Shown in pieces: positions 5,590 to 7,410 of a stretch of DNA of 7,410 nucleotides. Both the position numbers and the translations under genes were made by a program. Below the pieces are notes generated by a model. That model searched no databases and was not told the DNA's origin. It saw only the letters and a program-made list of their open reading frames with translations. This DNA is from JAGTVB01 sp964624765 (lineage in GTDB: Bacteria; Pseudomonadota; Gammaproteobacteria; HK1): contig CAZUZO010000149.1 in NCBI GenBank assembly GCA_964624765.1, forward strand, positions 1-7,410, given 5' to 3'. How positions within the stretch are numbered: the stretch's first letter is position 1; every line of letters begins with the position of its first letter.

Positions 5590-6996
5590 ATGAGCACCCA
5601 GGACGAGGATCCAACGCTGGGGCGCCATGCGGTATGGTTGCAGCGGCTTGCTCCCTACCATCGCCGTGCCCAGCAGAGGCGACCACTGGTGGTGGAGGGA
5701 CGACTGACCCGAATGGTGGGTTTGACGCTCGAGGCCCAGGGCTGCCAGGCTGCCATAGGGGACCGCTGTCAGGTCATCCAATCGGGGCATGCACGGGTGG
5801 AGACCGAGGTGGTGGGTTTCGCCGGCGACCGCCTGTTCTTGATGCCGGTCGGTGAGGTGCGTGGCTTGGCGCCTCATGCCCGTGTCGTTCCGGCCGGCCG
5901 CAGTGCGCGGGTAGGAGTGGGCGAGGCGATCCTGGGGCGGGTGCTGGATGGTCGAGGCCAGCCGATAGATGGCCAGGGCGATCTGATCACCGTCGAACAC
6001 ATGCCGTTGGCGCCTGGGCCGATCAATCCGCTGCGGCGCCGACCCATCGCTACCCCCCTTGACGTCGGCATTCGGGCCATCAATGGATTCCTCACGGTGG
6101 GGCGAGGCCAGCGGCTCGGCTTGTTTGCCGGGAGCGGCGTCGGCAAGAGTGTGTTGCTGGGCATGATGACCCGTTACACCGACGCCGATATCACCGTCGT
6201 TGCCCTGATCGGCGAACGCGGCAGGGAGGTCAACGAGTTTATCTACAACACCCTAGGCGAACGAGGTTTGGCGCGCGCGGTGGTGGTGGTGGCGCCTGCG
6301 GACGATCCCCCCTTATTGCGCCTGCACGGCGCACTGGTGGCAACCAGCATCGCCGAGTACTTCCGCGATCGGGGGCGACAGGTGCTGCTGTTGATGGATT
6401 CGCTCACGCGCTTTGCGCAGGCTTGCCGAGAGATCGCACTGGCCATCGGGGAGCCTCCAGCCACCCGCGGCTATCCACCCTCTGTGTTTGCGCGTCTGCC
6501 GAAATTGGTTGAGCGGGCGGGCAATGGCGATGAGCGGGGGGGGAGCATAACGGCCCTCTATACGGTGCTTACGGAAGGGGACGATCCCAACGACCCCGTC
6601 GCTGACGCGGCTCGATCGATCCTCGACGGCCATATCGTGTTATCGCGCGAGCTAGCGGCTCAGGGGCATTATCCGGCTATCGACGTGGAGCATTCCATCA
6701 GCCGAGCGATGTCGGCGGTGACCAATGAAGTGCACCAGCGACAGGTGAGACGGCTGCGCGAGCTCTACTCGATCTATCGCCAACACGCCGATCTGGTCAA
6801 CATGGGGGCCTATGTGAGGGGTAGTGATCCCAAACTGGATGCCGCCTTGGGTATCTATCCCAGTCTGATGGCATTTCTGCGTCAGGATGTGGGAAAGCCG
6901 GTATCGTTAGCAGAGAGCCTGACTGGTTTGGCTGCCCTAACTGAAACCGATCCGGTGGCGGCTGCGCCGGCTGGCAAGGGGACCGCTGACCCATGA
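5590..6996 (+). CDS. fliI: Flagellum-specific export ATPase FliI
   Basis: The protein has 468 residues from ATG 5590, slightly longer than the typical 440-460. It belongs to the F1-ATPase beta-like family that energises flagellar protein export as a hexamer under the export gate. Visible features are an N-terminal beta-barrel (about 35-105), Walker A AGSGVGKS (180-187), the GERGREVNEF motif with likely catalytic E209 (208-217), Walker B VLLLMD (265-270), the FliI/YscN-type stretch AIGEPPATRGYPPSVFARLP (285-304), and HSISRAM with R372 as probable arginine finger. The helical C-terminal domain ends in an Ala/Pro-rich tail. An in-frame TTG at 5569 would add seven residues, and neither start has a clear ribosome binding site. 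ATG is preferred by codon. The gene ends in a 4-nt ATGA overlap with fliJ. The neighbours FliH and FliJ exclude F1-beta or virulence-type homologues. Confidence 0.96.
   Translation: MSTQDEDPTLGRHAVWLQRLAPYHRRAQQRRPLVVEGRLTRMVGLTLEAQGCQAAIGDRCQVIQSGHARVETEVVGFAGDRLFLMPVGEVRGLAPHARVVPAGRSARVGVGEAILGRVLDGRGQPIDGQGDLITVEHMPLAPGPINPLRRRPIATPLDVGIRAINGFLTVGRGQRLGLFAGSGVGKSVLLGMMTRYTDADITVVALIGERGREVNEFIYNTLGERGLARAVVVVAPADDPPLLRLHGALVATSIAEYFRDRGRQVLLLMDSLTRFAQACREIALAIGEPPATRGYPPSVFARLPKLVERAGNGDERGGSITALYTVLTEGDDPNDPVADAARSILDGHIVLSRELAAQGHYPAIDVEHSISRAMSAVTNEVHQRQVRRLRELYSIYRQHADLVNMGAYVRGSDPKLDAALGIYPSLMAFLRQDVGKPVSLAESLTGLAALTETDPVAAAPAGKGTADP
6976..6982 (+). promoter_or_regulatory. Probable ribosome binding site of fliJ
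   Basis: AAGGGGA inside the fliI 3' end lies 10 nt before ATG 6993-6995. The spacing is a little long, but the site acts together with the ATGA stop-start overlap. Confidence 0.45.
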
Positions 6997-7410
6997 AGAA
7001 ATCGCAGCGGTTGGGCCCCTTGATAAAGGTTGCCCAACGACGGGAGATGGCCCTCGCCCATCGGATCAAGGAAAGCCTGTCGCGCTGCACGAGTCAAGAG
7101 AGACAGGTGGCGGAGCTCAACAGCTTTCGCGCCCAGTACCAAAGCGCTCGGCTGCCTGGACATGGTCAACTGACCGCGCGCCAGTTAAAGGACCTATGGC
7201 AGTTCACTGCAAAGCTCGACGAGGCGATCACCCAAGGCGGCGAGCGGGCCGCCCGATCCCGAGAGCAGCTGCAACGTGACCAGCAGAGTTTCCTGAGGGC
7301 CCGCATGCGCACCCAGATGTTGGAGAAGCTGGTGGCGCGCTACCGCCGACAGGAACAGCACACACAGGCGCGCCGAGAAAGCCAGGAGCACGATGAAAAC
7401 GCGCAGCGTC
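6993..7410 (+). CDS. fliJ: Flagellar export chaperone/central stalk protein FliJ (3' truncated)
   Basis: There are 139 complete codons open to the window edge, close to the usual FliJ length of about 145-150, so only the last few residues are missing. The sequence is almost entirely charged and helical with many Gln, Arg and Glu residues, as expected for the two-helix antiparallel coiled coil of FliJ. It opens with a basic MKKSQRLGPL and has helix one to about residue 50 (ERQVAELNSFRAQYQSA). A Gly-containing turn region follows (LPGHGQLTARQL), then a long second helix. Known FliJ proteins sit in the centre of the FliI ring like the gamma subunit of F1-ATPase and help drive export. Sequence identity in this family is low, so the call rests on length, coiled-coil character, the resemblance of AELNSFRAQYQ to the family's first helix, and the ATGA overlap with fliI. 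Confidence 0.9.
   Translation, partial: MKKSQRLGPLIKVAQRREMALAHRIKESLSRCTSQERQVAELNSFRAQYQSARLPGHGQLTARQLKDLWQFTAKLDEAITQGGERAARSREQLQRDQQSFLRARMRTQMLEKLVARYRRQEQHTQARRESQEHDENAQR

Noticed and set aside
1..7410. Search for an undescribed system: mobile elements, CRISPR, RNA genes, defence or toxin genes, tandem repeats
   Set aside because: Nearly every base is covered by intact, conserved flagellar genes in a familiar order. The gaps are 73 nt or less and I saw no repeats, stem-loop terminators or foreign-looking segments.

Overview
The window holds one contiguous block of flagellar genes, all on the + strand. It encodes the end of a sensor kinase and its sigma-54 response regulator (FleS/FleR type), then the basal-body and export genes fliE, fliF, fliG, fliH, fliI and the beginning of fliJ. 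The order fleS-fleR-fliEFGHIJ is the arrangement known from polarly flagellated Gammaproteobacteria such as Pseudomonas and Vibrio (flrB/flrC in Vibrio). The DNA is GC-rich (around 60% by eye). A gammaproteobacterium with polar flagella is therefore the best guess, but the sequence does not let me name a genus.

Layout: 1-368 is the C-terminal ATP-binding half of the histidine kinase FleS, cut by the left edge. 371-1738 is the complete FleR, with receiver, AAA+ and Fis-type HTH domains and all key residues intact. 1773-2096 is fliE, 2170-3846 fliF (TTG start with a strong ribosome binding site), 3839-4849 fliG, 4851-5540 fliH, 5590-6996 fliI, and 6993-7410 fliJ, cut by the right edge just before its expected end. 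Packing is tight: fleS/fleR are separated by 2 nt, fliF/fliG overlap by 8 nt, fliG/fliH are 1 nt apart and fliI/fliJ overlap by 4 nt. The three real gaps are fleR-fliE (34 nt), fliE-fliF (73 nt) and fliH-fliI (49 nt). There are no RNA genes, insertion sequences, CRISPR arrays, convincing terminators or large repeats.

Function: FleS and FleR form a two-component system that, in the known polar-flagellum hierarchy, switches on sigma-54-dependent basal-body and hook genes once early genes are made. FliF forms the MS ring, FliG sits on its cytoplasmic face as the rotor's torque-bearing part, and FliE joins the MS ring to the rod. FliH, FliI and FliJ form the cytoplasmic ATPase complex of the flagellar type III export apparatus.

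I found no undescribed system here. This is a conserved core flagellar locus with intact signature residues. The second-look items are small: translation-initiation details, weak promoter candidates, a tidy GxxxG repeat in FliH and a conservative substitution in FliG.
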